From the NCBI GenBank assembly GCA_913058145.1, contig CAJXQM010000006.1:54174-118173 (forward strand): DNA of 64,000 nucleotides, given 5' to 3'. Below, one piece after another: positions 37,901 to 47,700 of this stretch. Source of the stretch: an uncultured Colwellia sp. GTDB lineage: Bacteria; Pseudomonadota; Gammaproteobacteria; Enterobacterales; Alteromonadaceae. Under the pieces are notes generated by a model. The model was not told the origin of the DNA and did not search any database. It saw only the letters and a program-made list of their open reading frames with translations. How positions within the stretch are numbered: position 1 is the stretch's first letter; every line of letters begins with the position of its first letter. The position numbers and the translations under genes are program-made.

Positions 37901-40900
37901 GGAAAGTTAAACAAGCAACGTCAGTACCCGTTGCGGTACCAACACCACAAATAGTCGAAAAGATAGTAGAAGTAGAGCGCATTGTTGAAGTTGAGAAAAT
38001 TGTCTACTTGAACGCCGATGGCACTGTTGCTCAACCGAACCAAGTTAGTGCGTCTATTGCCAATGTTAGTAGTACAGACACAAATAGTTTAGTCAGCAGC
38101 ATTGAACGTAGTGTTAGCCAGTTCGTTGATCATCAGCAACAGTTATTAAACGTGCATGAACAATATATGCAAGGTCCTAAAGATTACGCTAAAACGTTTG
38201 ATACGGTACTTTCTTCTCAAGAAGGTAAAGAGTTACCGGAAAGCTTAGATCGCACGTTAGGCATGTATCATGATTTTCAATCTGAAACGCTACGTGTTCA
38301 TGAGCAATATTTAAATAATCAAACAGATAATATGACAGCAATGTTGTCAGCGAGTGATACACCTTTAATTGAAGGTATGGTTGAAAAAAGTGTAACTCCA
38401 ACAGCACCTAAAACCGCTCCAACAACAAGAGTTGCTCAAATTGCACCCGTTGCCAAGCCTACTAGTCAAGTATCAACGCCAGTTGCTCCTCCTGTAGTTA
38501 ATACTCCAGCAGCTCCGGTTCAAACAGTGGCCACTGCAGTGGCGATGGCACCTATCGCTGAAACGGTTGTTGTCGTTAGTGCTGAAGCTGCTCCGGCAGC
38601 AGCGGTTGATTTAGCAACAATTCAAAACGTGATGATGGAAGTCGTTGCCGAGAAAACTGGTTATCCAACTGAAATGCTTGAACTAGAAATGGACATGGAA
38701 GCTGATTTGGGCATTGACTCAATCAAACGTGTTGAAATTTTAGGTTCAGTACAAGAGCTTATTCCTGACTTACCGGAGCTAAACCCTGAAGATCTTGCAG
38801 AGCTTCGTACGTTAGGCGAAATTGTTAACTATATGAAGTCAAAAGCGGCCTCTGCTGCGCCAGCGCTTCGCTTAGTTGAAACAGCTACCGCAACAGCACC
38901 AGCCATTGATTTAGGCCATATTCAATCAGTAATGATGGATGTAGTCGCTGAGAAAACCGGTTATCCAACCGAAATGTTAGAACTTGAAATGGATATGGAA
39001 GCAGATTTAGGTATCGACTCGATTAAACGTGTTGAAATTCTCGGTTCAGTTCAAGAAACAATTACAGATTTACCTGAATTAAACCCAGAAGATCTAGCTG
39101 AATTACGTACGCTAGGTGAGATTGTTAGCTACATGCAATCTAAAGTATCTGCGGCTCCTGCCGTCGCAAGTGCTCAAGTTGTTAGTGTAATTACCGCCCC
39201 TGCGATTGATACGGACTACATTCAAAAAGTGATGATGGATGTTGTTGCTGAAAAAACTGGTTATCCAACCGAGATGTTAGAGCTTGAAATGGACATGGAA
39301 GCAGATCTAGGTATCGACTCAATCAAACGTGTTGAAATCTTAGGGGCTGTTCAAGAGACCATTCCAGATTTACCTGAGCTTAATCCTGAAGACTTAGCTG
39401 AGCTACGTACCTTAGGCGAAATTGTTAGTTATATGCAATCTAAAGTTGCCCCTACTGACCCTACACCACCAGGCGAAAAAGCGAGTGTTCCAGCATCAGA
39501 AAAAACAACTGACGTTGCTGCTAGCTTTCAAGGCGCACCCAGTGCAACAGTTGAATTAACGGCATTGTCTTCAATTAATAAAATTGTCCAAGACGTTACT
39601 CAGCAAGGTGGCGCTAATGCGCTAATCGTTGATGATGGCACAGGTGCTGCCGTTGCGTTAAGTGCAAAATTAGTGAAAGCAGGTTGGAATGTTACCGCAT
39701 TAAAACCTAACTGGGTGATGGCTACTTCTAAAAAAGCGTTTGCTAAATCAGTTAATGTGATTGAAATTGGTAGCAGTGATAAAATCCTTGATGAAGCACA
39801 AGTAAAAGATATCATCGAGAAAAATGAACAACTTGATACGGTAATTTATCTACAAGCTGGCAATGCAGTAGATGATATTGCTTATCCAGAAGCAGCGAAA
39901 CAAGGCTTAATGCTAGCGTTTGTTTTAGCGAAATTATCTAAGGTAAAAGCAGCAACCAAAGCGCGCGCTTCATTTGTTGTAGTAACACGTCAAGGTGGCG
40001 CGTTAGGTTTTGCTAATAATGACGATAGCGCTACACAGGTTAAAGCCGATGTAAATGCTGATTTAGTGCAAGCGGGTTTAGCTGGTTTGGTTAAAACCAT
40101 CAATCATGAGTGGAATGCGGGTGACGATAGCGTGTTTTGTCGTGTAATTGATTTATCGGCCAAAATAGCTGCAGATAAAGCAGCAACGATTATCAGTGAT
40201 GAATTATTAGATATTGATACCAGTATTGTTGAAGTAGCCCATGATTCAGATAATCTAAGCAATAACATTGGCACACGTTTAACTTTAACAGGTGTTGCAA
40301 CTGACAGTTATCAGTTAACTGCGGGCAACAGTATTGATAGTGATTCTGTATTTTTAGTGAGTGGCGGCGCAAAAGGCGTAACCGCACATTGTGTGATAGA
40401 AATAGCCAAACAATACCAGTCTAAATTTATTCTATTAGGTCGTTCATCGTTTGATGATAATGAACCAAGCTGGGCAAAAGACATAACGGATGAAGTGGCA
40501 CTGAAAAAAGCAGCGATGCAAGCCTTGATTGCTGCAGGTGATAAACCTACACCGGTTAAAGTAACGCAATTTGTTCGTCCAGTATTAGCAAATCGTGAAA
40601 TAGCACAAACGCTGAATGCGATTAAAGCAGCTGGCGGCAAAGTACAATACGTTGCGGCAGATGTGACTAACAGCAGTAATGTTTCTGCAGCGGTAGCACC
40701 AATCACCAAAGAACTTGGTGAAGTAACAGGTATTATTCATGGCGCAGGTGTTTTAGCTGATAAATTTATTGAGCAAAAAACGCTTGAAGAATTTAATGCG
40801 GTTTACACGACTAAAATTGACGGTTTACTTTCTTTATTAGCAGCAACAAACACGATAAATGTTAAACACTTAGTTTTATTCTCATCAGCTGCAGGCTTTT

Positions 40901-42120
40901 ACGGAAACCCAGGCCAATCTGATTACTCTATTGCTAACGATATTTTAAACAAAACGGCTTATCGCTTTAAAGCGTTAAATCCAACGGCTCAAGTACTTAG
41001 CTTTAATTGGGGTCCTTGGGATGGTGGTATGGTAACACCTGAGCTTAAACGTATGTTTAACGACCGTGGTGTTTATATCATTCCACTTGATGCCGGTGCT
41101 AAATTATTAGTGAGTGAATTAGCTTCAGAAAATAACCGTTGTGCGCAAATCTTAGTGGGTAATGACCTGTCTAAGGATCAGGAAAAGGATCAAGCAGGTG
41201 TTGCTGTAAAAAAGCCAAAAGTTAGTCGCTTAAACGTAAGTGTTAATAAAACACTTTTAGCGACTAACAATACTTTTTTAACTGACCATACCATTGGTGA
41301 TGACCAAGTTTTTCCAACCGTGTGTGCAATTGCTTGGATGCGCGATGCTAGTGAAAAAGCCTATCAAGGTTATCACTACCAAGGTTTAGAAAATTATAAA
41401 CTGTTCAAAGGCATTATCTTTGATGGCAACGAAGCGAGCGAATATCAAATTGAGTTGAACGCTGACGTTGTTGATGAAGGCGATCGTTTAGTGGTTGAGA
41501 CTAAAATCTCAAGTATTAATGCGCAAGGGAAAGTCGTTTTTCATTATGGTGCTCAACTGACGTTAGTTAACCAACGTAAAGCTAGCCCTAAAGCTGATTT
41601 AGCGATACCTACATCTGCTGAAAATGCGAAAGCATTGTATAGCAATGGCACTTTATTCCACGGCCCAAGCTTGCAAGGCATCAGTGAAATATTGGAATGT
41701 AATGAGCAAGGTTTGTTATTACGTTGCCAAGTACCTGCTGTTGCAGTTGAAAAACAAGGGGATTTCCCTTTAAGCAATAGTGGTAATCAAAGCAATATTT
41801 TTGCTAACGATTTAGCCTATCAAGCGATGTTAGTTTGGGTGAAAAAAGAATTAGGGCTCGGTAGTTTACCGTCAAGTACTCAAGGCTGGACGGTATATCG
41901 TGAAGTGACGCTCAATGAATGTTTTTACTTACAATTAACGGTTGTTAAAAGCTCAGGTAAAGGCAAGCAACGTGGTGCGTTAACGGCAGATATGCAGTTG
42001 ATCAGCGAAAATAATGAAGTATTAAGCGAGATAACGGCAGCTAAAGTTACCGCTAGTGCTAATTTAAATGATTTATTTTTGCCTAAGAGTGCCACAGCTA
42101 GTGACGAGAAAGGCGTGTAA
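34930..42120 (+). CDS. pfaA: PfaA, PUFA synthase subunit (KS-AT-3xACP-KR-DH)
   Basis: This is the main iterative synthase subunit for long-chain omega-3 fatty acids (EPA or DHA), 2396 residues. Ketosynthase: residues ~38-490, active Cys238 in DAACAGS and His373 in EAHGTGT. Acyltransferase: ~612-915, Ser712 in GHSFG. A coiled or linker region rich in Glu/Val, then Pro/Ala, follows. Three ACPs carry the phosphopantetheine serines S1264, S1364 and S1464 in LGIDSIK. Ketoreductase: ~1805-2070, with Tyr1999 in GQSDYS. A C-terminal hotdog dehydratase-like domain has FLTDHTIG near 2115. Three ACPs is few for this family. Its stop overlaps the pfaB start by one base. Confidence 0.97.
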   Translation: MVKKSMANKQNTASVQNVKAEEMLTDEQQFNSRLQECPIAVIGMASIFADAKNLEDYWDNIFESVDTIRDVPSDRWAVDDYYDSDPRAADKTYCKRGAFLPEIDFDPMEFGLPPNILELTDIAQLLSLVVARDVLNDAGIGDGSGYDRDKVGITLGVGGGQKQISPLTSRLQGPVLEKVLKASGVDAEDRAMIIEKFKKAYIGWEENSFPGMLGNVISGRIANRFDFGGTNCVVDAACAGSLAAIKLAISDLLEHRSEVMISGGVCCDNSPFMYMSFSKTPAFTTGEDIRPFDNDSKGMMIGEGIGMMAFKRLEDAERDGDKIYAVLKGIGTSSDGRFKSIYAPRPDGQAKALKRAYADAGFDPRTCGLIEAHGTGTKAGDAAEFGGLVKHFSEDNEQKQHIALGSVKSQIGHTKAAAGSAGMIKAVLALHHKVLPATIHIDQPNTALDIENSPMYLNNETRPWMAREDGVPRRAGISSFGFGGTNYHMVLEEYRPTANGQYRLNAVPQTILVTAANESALVASLTDWKAKLSVDSEAQAYVFNALVTKNTLQTPAPELARCGFVAKNAEQAINMIESALKQFAAKAGSEEWSVPTGIYFRQSGLTVEGKVVALFSGQGSQYVNMGRELACNFPSVMQVAQDMDSEFSNAGLGQLTPTTYPIPVFSDDARKAQEEALRLTQHAQPAIGTLSVGLYKTFTNAGFKADFTAGHSFGELTALWAAGVINDSDYLMLARSRGQAMAAPKDTSVDTGTMIAVVGSPAKVAMDIKDINDISIANYNSNNQVVVAGVTSQIASAIDELKAKGYKVVPLPVSAAFHTPLVGHAQKPFAAAIDNAKFNKPNVPVYSNGTAKAHPNNANEIKKSLKNHILESVHFNEEIDNIYADGGRVFVEFGPKNVLTKLVENILKEKDDVVAIAVNANPKKSADMQMRQAAVQMAVLGLQLNDVDPYCAVKRPLVATKMSPLAMKLTGASYVSAKTSKAFDDALNDGWKVKQATSVPVAVPTPQIVEKIVEVERIVEVEKIVYLNADGTVAQPNQVSASIANVSSTDTNSLVSSIERSVSQFVDHQQQLLNVHEQYMQGPKDYAKTFDTVLSSQEGKELPESLDRTLGMYHDFQSETLRVHEQYLNNQTDNMTAMLSASDTPLIEGMVEKSVTPTAPKTAPTTRVAQIAPVAKPTSQVSTPVAPPVVNTPAAPVQTVATAVAMAPIAETVVVVSAEAAPAAAVDLATIQNVMMEVVAEKTGYPTEMLELEMDMEADLGIDSIKRVEILGSVQELIPDLPELNPEDLAELRTLGEIVNYMKSKAASAAPALRLVETATATAPAIDLGHIQSVMMDVVAEKTGYPTEMLELEMDMEADLGIDSIKRVEILGSVQETITDLPELNPEDLAELRTLGEIVSYMQSKVSAAPAVASAQVVSVITAPAIDTDYIQKVMMDVVAEKTGYPTEMLELEMDMEADLGIDSIKRVEILGAVQETIPDLPELNPEDLAELRTLGEIVSYMQSKVAPTDPTPPGEKASVPASEKTTDVAASFQGAPSATVELTALSSINKIVQDVTQQGGANALIVDDGTGAAVALSAKLVKAGWNVTALKPNWVMATSKKAFAKSVNVIEIGSSDKILDEAQVKDIIEKNEQLDTVIYLQAGNAVDDIAYPEAAKQGLMLAFVLAKLSKVKAATKARASFVVVTRQGGALGFANNDDSATQVKADVNADLVQAGLAGLVKTINHEWNAGDDSVFCRVIDLSAKIAADKAATIISDELLDIDTSIVEVAHDSDNLSNNIGTRLTLTGVATDSYQLTAGNSIDSDSVFLVSGGAKGVTAHCVIEIAKQYQSKFILLGRSSFDDNEPSWAKDITDEVALKKAAMQALIAAGDKPTPVKVTQFVRPVLANREIAQTLNAIKAAGGKVQYVAADVTNSSNVSAAVAPITKELGEVTGIIHGAGVLADKFIEQKTLEEFNAVYTTKIDGLLSLLAATNTINVKHLVLFSSAAGFYGNPGQSDYSIANDILNKTAYRFKALNPTAQVLSFNWGPWDGGMVTPELKRMFNDRGVYIIPLDAGAKLLVSELASENNRCAQILVGNDLSKDQEKDQAGVAVKKPKVSRLNVSVNKTLLATNNTFLTDHTIGDDQVFPTVCAIAWMRDASEKAYQGYHYQGLENYKLFKGIIFDGNEASEYQIELNADVVDEGDRLVVETKISSINAQGKVVFHYGAQLTLVNQRKASPKADLAIPTSAENAKALYSNGTLFHGPSLQGISEILECNEQGLLLRCQVPAVAVEKQGDFPLSNSGNQSNIFANDLAYQAMLVWVKKELGLGSLPSSTQGWTVYREVTLNECFYLQLTVVKSSGKGKQRGALTADMQLISENNEVLSEITAAKVTASANLNDLFLPKSATASDEKGV
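38602..39450 (+). repeat. Three tandem ACP units in pfaA, 300-base period
   Basis: Three nearly identical blocks begin at about 38602, 38902 and 39202, each coding MEADLGIDSIKRVEILG and LPELNPEDLAELRTLGEI. The serine codons are at 38719, 39019 and 39319, an exact 300-base step. Synonymous differences between units show they are not a very recent duplication. Long similar repeats like this are prone to collapse in assembly. Confidence 0.95.
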
Positions 42121-44765
42121 TGGTAATGAATAATTACAACAGCGTCATTATTGGTTTAGATGCTCAGTTTGCTAACCAAAGTGGCTTTCAACAGGATATT
42201 GATCGTGTTGAACGTGCGCTTTACTTAGGCAGAGAACTAGGTAAAGAGCAGGGTAGTACACAAGGTAACGAACAGGTAAATACTTCAGTAATTTCGCTAA
42301 GTGACTGCCAACAAGCCGTTGCCCGTATGGCATTTGCTAACCAAGTGAATAGCTCAGATATTAAAGTAGTGCTTGTTACGCAAGTCGCTGACAAAGCCAG
42401 TATTGAAACGGAAAGTTTTGAAGCTTCAGTTGGTAGTGTTTTAGTCGTTAACTCATTGGCTAAAGCACTTGTTCAAATAGATTTATTGATTGCTCAAAAT
42501 AATTTAGTCGCATTAGTTGGGCTAAATTTAGCAGAGCAATTAACATCGGATAACGAGTCGTCAGCACAGGCGACCATTAGCTTTGATCAAAATTTTAGCG
42601 GTTATCAACCCTGTTATGGCATTGCGGCGCTATTATTTTCATCGACAAGTTTCGCTCAAGCCAATAACAGTTACGTATATTCAGGTGTAAAAGGTTTTGC
42701 TGTCAGTGATAGTGCAAGTGATGATGATATTCACTTAACGACACAGTCTGCTTTACAAAATGCAAAAGTTAATCCGCTTAATGTTGGTCTAGTTGAAGTG
42801 TCAGCGTTAGCAGGTAAAACGCTTGCTACGGCAGAATCTACCGCGTTAATGTCAAGTTATGGTAATGAAGAAAAATTAACGACAGCAATTAGCTGTGCTC
42901 GCAGTGTTACTGGCGAAGGTAAAGGTTTCTCTCAAGTATTAGGCTTATTACGCACAGTAATCGCATTACAACAGCGATATATTCCGGCCATCAGTGATTG
43001 GCAACAGCCACAAACAAGTGAGCTAGAAAAATGGCAGGCGTCAAATTTTTACCTGCCTACAGAATCTCGTCCTTGGTATCCTCATTCTAATGGTAGTGCT
43101 CATCTTGCTGCATACAGCTGTTTAGTTGATAGTTGTTCATCAGAGAATAATGATTATTGTCATGTGGTTTTAGCTGAAAATAAAGCCATTGATTCCTCAC
43201 AAAAACACCCTGCAGATGATATTCGTCATAATGGTTTTATCGCCAGCAGTGATTTACAACTGGTGTTGATTTCGGGTAATGATCAAGAAGAACTATTAGC
43301 ATCGTTAGCAGCTATTGAAACCGAGCTTGAAGTTAGCCAACGTAGTATTAAAGAAATAGCGTTGGACTGTTTTAACACATACAAGTCTGATGATGATAAG
43401 TCCTCGTTAACAGAGCATACTTATACCGTGTCTTTGTTATGTGAATCAAAAGAAGAGCTACTCAAAGAAATACAATCGGCAAAAACAGGTGTTGTCACTG
43501 CTTTTTCTGAAGTTAATTCACAGCAAAAATATCATAAGAATTCGCAGGAAGAATGGCGCACACCTAAAGGTAGCTATTTTAGTGCAATGCCTGTGAATAC
43601 TGATGAAAATACCAATAATGTCACCTTTTTATATCCGGGTATTGGCGCAACGTATGTTGGTTTAGGTCGTGACTTATTTCACTTATTCCCTGAAATACAT
43701 CAAGATGTTGCCGATTTAGCGGATGATATTGGTGCAAGTCTAAAAGATCGCTTATTAAATCCACGCACGATTGTTCGTCCTGATTTTAAAGCACTTAAAC
43801 AGCTTGATTTAAACCTGCGTGGCAACTTAGCGGATATTGCCGAAGCAGGCGTTGGTTTTGCTTGTGTATTTACCAAAGTTTTTGAAAATGTATTTAAGGT
43901 TAAAGCCGATTACGCTACCGGTTACTCAATGGGCGAAGTCAGTATGTACGCTGCCCTTGGTGCTTGGCAACAACCAGGTTTAATGAGTGCACGTTTAGCT
44001 AACTCCGATACTTTCAACCATCGTCTTTGTGGTGAGTTATTAACCTTGCGTGAGCATTGGGGATTGAGTGACAACACTACTGATGAATTGATTTGGGAAA
44101 CTTATACGATCAAAGCAACGCTTGATGATGTTATTAAAGCCAGTGAGGGTGAAGATCGCGTTTATTGCACTATCATCAATACACCAGACAGCTTATTGCT
44201 TGCAGGTTACCCCTCAGATTGCCTACGTGTTATTAAAAAACTAGGCGTACGCGCCATGCCACTAAATATGGCCAATGCTATTCATAGTGCACCCGCGAAT
44301 AAAGAATATGATGATATGGTTGAGCTATATACTATGGATGTAATGCCACGTTTAACAACGAAAATGTATTCAAGCTCTTGCTATTTACCTGTACCACAGC
44401 TTAGTAAAGCCATTGCCCATAGTGTGGCTAAATGTCTTTGTGACAGAGTGGATTTTCCCCGTTTAATCAATACGCTGTACGACAAAGGTGCGCGGGTATT
44501 TATTGAAATGGGACCAGGACGTTCGCTGTGTAGCTGGGTTGATAAAATTTTAGACTTTACCGTGGAATCACCTGTTGATTCTGCTATTGATACAGACAGT
44601 GCTAACAAAGCACGTGTTGCCGTGCCAGTGAATGCCAAAGGCACTAGCGACGAATTAACGTATTTAAGAGCGATTGCAAAATTAACTAGCCATGGAGTGA
44701 AGCTTGATCTTCACACCCTGTTTAATGGCTCGATAATTGTCAATAACGCGAAAAAAGAATTATAA
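42120..44765 (+). CDS. pfaB: PfaB, PUFA synthase acyltransferase subunit
   Basis: This 881-residue protein has a functional-looking acyltransferase domain in the C-terminal half. FLYPGIGATYVGLGRDLF lies near residue 503 and the nucleophile Ser603 in GYSMGE, followed by MANAIHSAPA and FIEMGPGRSLCSW. The N-terminal half is ketosynthase-like but degenerate, without a clear catalytic triad. PfaB has been proposed to influence whether EPA or DHA is the end product. It overlaps pfaA by one base (TAATG), and pfaC follows after 17 bases. Confidence 0.95.
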   Translation: MVMNNYNSVIIGLDAQFANQSGFQQDIDRVERALYLGRELGKEQGSTQGNEQVNTSVISLSDCQQAVARMAFANQVNSSDIKVVLVTQVADKASIETESFEASVGSVLVVNSLAKALVQIDLLIAQNNLVALVGLNLAEQLTSDNESSAQATISFDQNFSGYQPCYGIAALLFSSTSFAQANNSYVYSGVKGFAVSDSASDDDIHLTTQSALQNAKVNPLNVGLVEVSALAGKTLATAESTALMSSYGNEEKLTTAISCARSVTGEGKGFSQVLGLLRTVIALQQRYIPAISDWQQPQTSELEKWQASNFYLPTESRPWYPHSNGSAHLAAYSCLVDSCSSENNDYCHVVLAENKAIDSSQKHPADDIRHNGFIASSDLQLVLISGNDQEELLASLAAIETELEVSQRSIKEIALDCFNTYKSDDDKSSLTEHTYTVSLLCESKEELLKEIQSAKTGVVTAFSEVNSQQKYHKNSQEEWRTPKGSYFSAMPVNTDENTNNVTFLYPGIGATYVGLGRDLFHLFPEIHQDVADLADDIGASLKDRLLNPRTIVRPDFKALKQLDLNLRGNLADIAEAGVGFACVFTKVFENVFKVKADYATGYSMGEVSMYAALGAWQQPGLMSARLANSDTFNHRLCGELLTLREHWGLSDNTTDELIWETYTIKATLDDVIKASEGEDRVYCTIINTPDSLLLAGYPSDCLRVIKKLGVRAMPLNMANAIHSAPANKEYDDMVELYTMDVMPRLTTKMYSSSCYLPVPQLSKAIAHSVAKCLCDRVDFPRLINTLYDKGARVFIEMGPGRSLCSWVDKILDFTVESPVDSAIDTDSANKARVAVPVNAKGTSDELTYLRAIAKLTSHGVKLDLHTLFNGSIIVNNAKKEL

Positions 44766-44782
44766 AACTTTTCGAGGAAAGT

Positions 44783-47700
44783 ATGGAAAATATTGCTGTA
44801 GTAGGTATTGCTAATTTGTTCCCAGGATCTTCTGCGCCAGAAGAGTTTTGGCAACAGTTGCTCAAAAAACAAGATTGTAGAAGCAAAGCAACCATTGAAC
44901 AAATGGGTGTTGAACCTGATAAATATACCGGTAAAAAAGGTGATATAGATAAGTTTTACTGTGTACACGGCGGTTATATTCGAAACTTTAATTTTGATGC
45001 CAGTGCTTTTGTTGAAGATTCTGTTCAAAGTAATGCTCAAGGTAACGCGCAAAGTGGCAACGGCTTAACAACCGAATATTTAAACCAGTTAGATGACCTA
45101 AATCAGTGGGCATTATACGTTACCCAACAAGCTTTAACCGATGCTGGCTATTGGGGTAGTGATAAACTTGAAGACTGTGGCGTCATTTTAGGTAACTTAT
45201 CGTTCCCCACCAAATCGTCTAATCATTTATTTATGCCGCTTTATCACGAAGTTGTTGATGGTGCATTAAAAGAAGTCCTTAATAAAGATTTTCAGTTAAG
45301 TCACTTTTCCGATACTGATATAGCTAAAAATGATATTCATGCTGATAACGCCTTAGTTGCCGGTTATCCTGCAGCGCTTCTTGCAAAAGCAGCAGGGCTT
45401 GGCGGAACACATTTTTCGCTTGATGCTGCTTGTGCATCAAGTTGTTATTCAGTGAAATTAGCGTGTGATTATCTGCATACAGGTAAAGCTGACATGATGT
45501 TAGCAGGCGCAGTCTCAGGCTCTGATCCTATGTTTGTTAATATGGGTTTTTCAATTTTCCAAGCTTACCCAGCGAATAATATTCACGCCCCATTTGATAA
45601 AAACTCTCAAGGCTTATTTGCAGGCGAAGGCGCAGGCATGATGGTACTTAAGCGCCACAGTGATGCAGTACGTGATGGCGATAAAATTCACGCTATTATT
45701 AAAGGTGGCGCGTTATCTAATGATGGTAAAGGCGAGTTTGTGCTGAGTCCAAATACCAAAGGACAAGTGCTCGTTTACGAACGTGCTTATGATGATGCGG
45801 GTGTTGACCCACGTGATGTAGATTACATTGAATGTCATGCTACGGGTACGCCCAAAGGAGATAACGTTGAACTAGGTTCAATGGATACTTTCTTTAGTCG
45901 CTTCCCGCGAAAAAATGGCAATAAACCGTTACTTGGCTCAGTAAAGTCTAATTTAGGTCATTTGCTTACTGCCGCAGGCATGCCGGGTATGACTAAAGCG
46001 ATTTGGGCACTTAACGAAGCGAAAATTCCAGCAACGATTAATTTAAAAGAGCCACTGAGTTCTAAAAATGGTTATTTAAGTGGCGCGCAAATGCCAACAG
46101 AGACTATTGATTGGCCACAAGAAAATAGTCTTAAACCAAGAACCGCAGGCGTTAGCGTGTTTGGTTTCGGTGGCTCAAATGCCCATTTGGTTTTACAGCA
46201 ACCTATACAAACGCTAGAACCCGTAACAACTAAAGCGAAAGCCCGTGAGCCGTTAGCCATTATTGGTATGGATGCACACTTTGGTGGCGCAAAAGATTTA
46301 GCTAGCTTTAACACGCTTATAGAGTGTGATGGTAATACGTTTAGAGAGTTGCCAACTAAGCGTTGGAAAGGCATTGAAAATAACAGCAATGTGATGAACG
46401 CCTTGTGCTTAAGTAAAGCACCTAAAGGGGGTTATGTTGAAGAATTCGATATTGATTTTTTACGTTTTAAAGTGCCACCAAACGAGCAAGACTGTTTAAT
46501 ACCTCAACAACTTATGATGATGAAAGTTGCTGATAATGCAGCAAAAGATGCTGGCCTTAAAGAAGGCAGTAACGTTGCAGTATTAGTCGCTATGGGTATT
46601 GAGCTAGAACTTCATCAATACCGTGGCCGCGTAAATTTAAGCACTCAAATAGAAGAAAGCCTGTTACAACAAGGTGTAACCCTAAGTGATGAGCAACGTG
46701 AAACGTTAACCAATATTGCTAAAGACGGTGTTGCTTTTGCGGCACAGCTTAATCAATACACTAGCTTTATTGGCAATATTATGGCGTCACGTATTTCTGC
46801 TTTATGGGATTTCTCAGGCCCAGCCATCACGTTATCGGCAGAAGAAAACTCTGTTTATCGCTGTGTTGAGTTAGCTGAAAATTTATTTCAAACCTCCGAT
46901 ATTGATGCGGTGATTATTGCGTCGGTTGATTTAGCCGGTTCAATAGAAAATATTACCCTAAGACAACATTACGGTAAGGTAAACACTGACGCTTCAGACA
47001 CGAATAGCCAAGCGGCATCTAATATTCTCACTCAAGACCAATGGTTGGTAGGTGAGGGCGCAGCGGCTTTTGTTGTTAAACCAACGTCAAAAGTGAGTGA
47101 TCAGCAAATATACGCCACTATTGATGGTATTAGCTTTGCCAATGGCAATGACGCACCTGCTATTACTAAAGCGGCGCATAAATCATTAGCGCTTGCCGGA
47201 ATTAATGCAGCAGATATTAGTCAAGTGGAAGCTCATGCCAGTGGCTTTAGCCGTGAGAATGCGGCAGAAAATCAAGCGTTGCCAACACTCTATGCAGGTA
47301 AAGCAATCAGCTCGGTTAAACGTAATGTCGGCCATACTTTTAACGCCTCCGGTGTCGCCAGTATTGTTAAAACTGCGCTTATTTTAGATAAACGCACTAC
47401 CACAAAGTCTTCTATTGCGATAAATGGTTTAGGTAAAGATGAAAGTTGTGCTCATTTGATTTTATCATCGAGCAAACAGTCTCATCAGGCTGCACCTGCA
47501 CCCACAGGAAAGCAGCGTCCTAAACTAATTAAAACGATTAGCTTGGGTGGCAATTCAATTTTCGATGCCATTGTAAGCCAAGGTCAACGTACTGAAATGG
47601 TAGGCATCAAGCAATCATTTACCGGTAAAGCATTAGCAAACGTTAAACAAGGCATTAACTTGAGTAATTTGACACCTAAGGCAGTTACTCAAGAACAACT

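Noticed and set aside
35409-46389. Minus-strand ORFs of 60-146 residues across pfaA, pfaB and pfaC
   Set aside because: They are antisense shadows of long, well-supported synthase genes, with Ala/Pro/Ser-rich compositions that come from the opposite strand.
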